Shown here: piece by piece, positions 60,201 through 64,000 of the stretch
Numbering within the stretch: the first letter of the stretch is position 1
Layout of the letters: every line of letters begins with the position of its first letter
Assembly (NCBI RefSeq): GCF_029227915.1
Contig: NC_079886.1
Location: 3,224,001-3,288,000, forward strand
Length of the DNA: 64,000 nucleotides
From: Hydractinia symbiolongicarpus
Lineage: Eukaryota; Cnidaria; Hydrozoa; Anthoathecata; Hydractiniidae
Direction: 5' to 3'
Made by a program: the position numbers and the translations under genes
Notes under the pieces: generated by a model
Database searches by the model: none
Told to the model about the DNA's origin: nothing
Seen by the model: only the letters and a program-made list of their open reading frames with translations

Positions 60201-60928
60201 ATTACACTGGGCGCTGTGGTAGCGCTTCATTTAAAGGTGTAGATATATTAGTCATTTTTTACTGTGGGACCAATCTTAGCCGTTATCCCACGCTGAAGAA
60301 ATAGAGACAGTTTCAAAAACCTCATTTCATTGACTTTCTAACGGTATCAGTCCGTTTCTGTTACAACGATTGCGTCACATATTCGTACCAACATGTGTTT
60401 AGCGATAGTTTTCTGATATTACTAGGTTGTATCAATTTTAACAGTGAAACGATTGACTGTGGGACTTAATTGAAGTGATTTTGGACTTTAACTTTATAAG
60501 TGTGATAATTAAGACAATTGAACTCCAAGAAGTAACAATGTTCTAAATTTGACATGATTGCTAGAACTCAGCGATTACACTGGGCGCTGTTGTAGCGCTT
60601 CATTTAAAAATGCAAATAAATAAGTCATTTTTTACTGTAGGACCAATCCTAGCTGTTATCGCACGCTGAAGAAATAGAGACAGTTTCAAAAACTAAATTT
60701 CATTGACTATCTAACGGTATCAGTCCGTTTCTGTTACAACGGTTGCGTCACATATTCGTACCAACATGTGTTTAGCGATATTTTTCTGATATTACTAGGT
60801 TGTATTGCTTTTAACAGTAAAACGATTGACTGTGGGACTTAATTGAACTGATTCTGGACTTTAACTTTATAAATATGATAATTGGGACAATTGGACTCCA
60901 TGCAATAACATTCTTCTTAAATTGGTAT
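56811..60928. repeat. Satellite B 2059 bp tandem duplication
   Basis: About 56811-58869 and 58870-60928 are near-identical tandem copies at offset 2059 (six monomers minus the ~177 bp deletion). Shared variants include TTAGAGATATTTTTCTAATA, GACTGCAGGACTTAATTG, ACATAGTCGTACC, TTAGCATGATTGACTG and TGTTGTAGCGC. Rare differences such as GTATCGC versus GTATCAA date the copies as recent. Confidence 0.8.
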
Positions 60929-63900
60929 GATTGACGGAACTTAGCGATTACACTGGGCGCTGTGGTAGCGTTTTATTTAAAAATGTAGATATATAAGTCA
61001 TTTTTACTGTGGGACCAATTCTAGCCGTTATCGCACGCTGAAGAAATATAGACAGTTTCAAAAACTACATTTCGTTGACTTTCAATCGGTATCAGTCCGT
61101 TTCTGTTACTACGGTTGCGTCACATATTCGTACCAACATGTATTTAGCGATGTTTTTCTGATATTACTAGGTTGCATCGCTTTTAACAGTGAAACGATTG
61201 ACTGCAGGACTTACTTGAACTGATTTTGGACTTTAACTTTATAAATATTATAATTGAAACAATTGGACTCCATGCAATAACATTCTTCTTAAATTGGCAT
61301 GATTGACGGAACTCAGCGATTACACTGGGCGCTGTGGTAGCGCTTCATTTAAAAATGTAGATATGTAAGTCATTTTTTTGTGTGGGGACAATTCTTACCT
61401 GTAACCGCACGCTGAAGAAATTGTGACAGTTAAAAAACTACATTTCATTGACTTTCTAACGGTATCAGTTCGTTTCAGTTACAACGGTTGCGTCACATAT
61501 TCGTACCAACATGTATTTAGCGATATTTTTCTAATATTACTAGGTTGTATCGCTTTTAACAGTGAAACGATTGACTGTGGGACTTAATTGAACTGATTTT
61601 GGACTTTAACTTTATAAATGTGATAATTGAAACCATTGGACTCCATGAAATAACATTCTTCTTAAATTAGCATGATTGACTGAACTCAGCGATTACACTG
61701 GGCGCTGTGGTAGCGCTTCATTTAAAAATGCACATAAATAAGTCATTTTTTACTGTAGGACCAATCCTAGCCGTTTTCGCACGCTGAAGAAATTGAGACA
61801 GTTTCAAAAACTACATTTCATTGACTTTCTAACGGTATCAGTCCGTTTCTGTTACAACGATTGCGTCACATATTCGTACCAACATGTGTTTAGCGATAGT
61901 TTTCTGATATTACTAGGTTGTATCGCTTTTAACAGTGAAACGATTGACTGTGGGGCTTAATTGAACTGATTTTGGACTTTAACTTTATAAGTGTGATAAT
62001 TAAGACAATTGAACTCCAAGAAGTAACAATGTTCTGAATTTGACATGATTGCTAGAACTCAGCGATTACACTTGGAGCTGTGGTAGCGCTTCATTTAAAA
62101 ATGCAGATAAATAAGTCATTTTTTACTGTAGGACCAATCCTAGCTGTTATCGCACGCTGAAGAATTAGAGACAGTTTCAAAAACTACATTTCATTTCCTT
62201 TCTAACGGTATCAGTCCGTTTCAGTTACAACGGTTGCGTCACATATTCGTACCAACATGTATTTAGCGATATTTTTCTGATACTACTAGGTTGTATCGCT
62301 TTTAACAGTGAAACGATTGACTGTGGGACTTAATTGAACTGATTTTGGACTTTAACTTTATAAGTGTGATAATTGAGACAATTGGACTCAAAGAAATAAC
62401 AATGTTCTAAATTTGACATGATTGCTAGAACTCAGCGATTACACTGGGCGCTGTTGTAGCGCTTCATTTAAAAATGCAAATAAATAAGTCATTTTTTACT
62501 GTAGGACCGATCCTAGCTGTTATCGCACGCTGAAGAAATAGAGACAGTTTCAAAAACTACATTTCATTGACTATCTAACGGTATCAGTCCGTTTCTGTTA
62601 CAACGGTTGCGTCACATATTCGTACCAACATGTGTTTAGCGATATTTTTCTGATATTACTAGGTTGTATCGCTTTTAACAGTAAAACGATTGACTGTGGG
62701 ACTTAATTGAACTGATTCTGGACTTTAACTTTATAAATATGATAATTGGGACAATTGGACTCCATGCAATAACATTCTTCTTAAATTGGTATGATTGACG
62801 GAACTTAGCGATTACACTGGGCGCTGTGGTAGCGTTTTATTTAAAAATGTAGATATATAAGTCATTTTTTACTGTGGGACCAATTCTAGCCGTTATCGCA
62901 CGCTGAAGAAATATAGACAGTTTCAAAAACTACATTTCATTGACTATCTAACGGTATCAGTCCGTTTCTGTTACAACGGTTGCGCCACATATTCGTACCA
63001 ACATGTGTTTAGCGATATTTTTCTGATATTACTAGGTTGTATCGCTTTTAACAGTAAAACGATTGACTGTGGGACTTAATTGAACTGATTCTGGACTTTA
63101 ACTTTATAAATATGTTAATTGGGACAATTGGACTCCATGCAATAACATTCTTCTTAAATTGGTATGATTGACGGAACTTAGCGATTACACTGGGTGCTGT
63201 GGTAGCGTTTTATTTAAAAATGTAGATATATAAGTCATTTTTTACTGTGGGACCAATTCTAGCCGTTATCGCACACTGAAGAAATATAGACAGTTTCAAA
63301 AACTACATTTCGTTGACTTTCAATCGGTATCAGTCCGTTTCTGTTACTACGGTTGCGTCACATATTCGTACCAACATGTATTTAGCAATGTTTTTCTGAT
63401 ATTACTAGGTTGCATCGCTTTTAACAGTGAAACGATTGACTGCAGGACTTACTTGAACTGATTTTGGACTTTAACTTTATAAATATTATAATTGAAACAA
63501 TTGGACTCCATGCAATAACATTCTTCTTAAATTGACATGATTGACGGAACTCAGCGATTACACTGGGCGCTGAGGTAGCGCTTCATTTAAAAATGTAGAT
63601 ATGTAAGTCATTTTTTTGTGTGGGGACAATTCTTACCTGTAATCGCACGCTGAAGAAATTGTGACAGTTAAAAAACTACATTTCATTGACTTTCTAACGG
63701 TATCAGTTCGTTTCAGTAACAACGGTTGCGTCACATATTCGTACCAACATGTATTTAGCAATATTTTTCTAATATTACTAGGTTGTATCGCTTTTAACAG
63801 TGAAACGATTGACTGTGGGACTTAATTGAACTGATTTCGGACTTTAACTTTATAAGTGTGATAATTGAGACAATTGGCCTCCAAGAAATAACAATGTTCT

Positions 63901-64000
63901 GAATTTGACATGATTGCTAGAACTCAGCGATTACACTGGGGGCTGTGATAGCGCTTCATTTAAAAATGCAGATAAATTAGTCATTTTTTACTGTAGGACC
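60929..64000. repeat. Satellite B right end with 2238 bp (6-monomer) repeat
   Basis: ACTGCAGGACTTACTTG starts at 61201 and 63439, exactly 2238 bp apart (6 x 373). TGTGGGGACAATTCTTACCTG recurs at the same spacing (~61381, ~63619). About 62760-63180 is an additional local copy of the GACGGAACTTAGCG monomer (offset ~373). The array is cut by the window end. Confidence 0.75.

Larger units (their letters stand above)
49164..64000. repeat. Satellite B array (373 bp monomer, ~40 copies, continues past window)
   Basis: A head-to-tail array unrelated to satellite A. Landmarks per monomer are CAGCGATTACACTGGGCGCT, GTGGTAGCGCTTCATTTAAA, GTCATTTTTTACTGTAGGACC, CAATCCTAGCCGTTATCGCA, CGCTGAAGAAATAGAGACAG, TTCATTGACTTTCTAACGG, CATATTCGTACCAACATGTA, CTGATATTACTAGGTTGCAT and GAACTGATTTTGGACTTTAA. 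CAGCG occurs at 49166, 49539, 49912, 50285, 50658, 51031, 51404, 51777, 52150, 52523, 52896, 53269, 53642, 54015, 54388, 54761 and 55134: exactly 373 bp each. ORFs of 62-94 codons are incidental and match no known protein family. The period is close to two nucleosome repeats. No gene is visible. Confidence 0.96.

Overview
The window is eukaryotic, AT-rich, non-genic tandem-repeat DNA of the kind found at centromeres or pericentromeres. No cellular gene, tRNA, rRNA or CRISPR array is visible. The only substantial coding sequence is one non-LTR retrotransposon. Its proteins (an SGNH-hydrolase-like domain joined to a CR1/L2/jockey-type reverse transcriptase with a Trp...CxCxxC tail) fit an invertebrate animal. 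A cnidarian is a plausible guess from family resemblance only; the species cannot be named from the sequence.

Layout. (1) 1-40765: satellite A, a head-to-tail array of a ~203 bp monomer (about 200 copies), always in the same orientation, organised into overlapping higher-order repeats (HORs). The left part (1-~13440) is built from ~4-monomer HORs (~810 bp) that include a 191 bp deletion variant and a divergent monomer type. The middle and right parts contain large, almost identical duplications (offsets of about 406, 1218, 1624, 1826/1827, 4666, 4869, 5072 and 6699 bp, all near multiples of 203). (2) 40766-~43952: a 3.2 kb CR1-like retrotransposon on the minus strand, inserted inside one satellite monomer. 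It has a 27 nt poly(A) tail, an AATAAA signal, an intact 906-codon ORF and a short upstream ORF in the same frame. (3) ~43953-49163: satellite A continues (about 26 monomers) with a domain-specific variant. (4) 49164-64000: an abrupt switch to an unrelated satellite B with a 373 bp monomer (about 40 copies, continuing past the window end), also in HORs of 1119, 746, 942, 2059 and 2238 bp.

How the parts relate. Both satellites have periods near one (203) or two (373) nucleosome repeats, and both carry short dyad symmetries repeated in most monomers. Patchwork duplications show that unequal exchange or conversion shapes both arrays. The retrotransposon is a single passenger. It lacks the endonuclease domain expected of its family because SGNH-like sequence runs in frame directly into the reverse-transcriptase linker, so it was probably mobilised by other copies.

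The strongest leads are: the SGNH-RT in-frame fusion; the A/B satellite junction with 16 consecutive B monomers spaced at exactly 373 bp; the conserved dyad hairpins and a CENP-B-box-like (one base short) motif in satellite A; and a degenerate tRNA-like pol III promoter signature in satellite B. Coordinates of HOR boundaries are approximate (about +/-50 bp) because they were read by eye.
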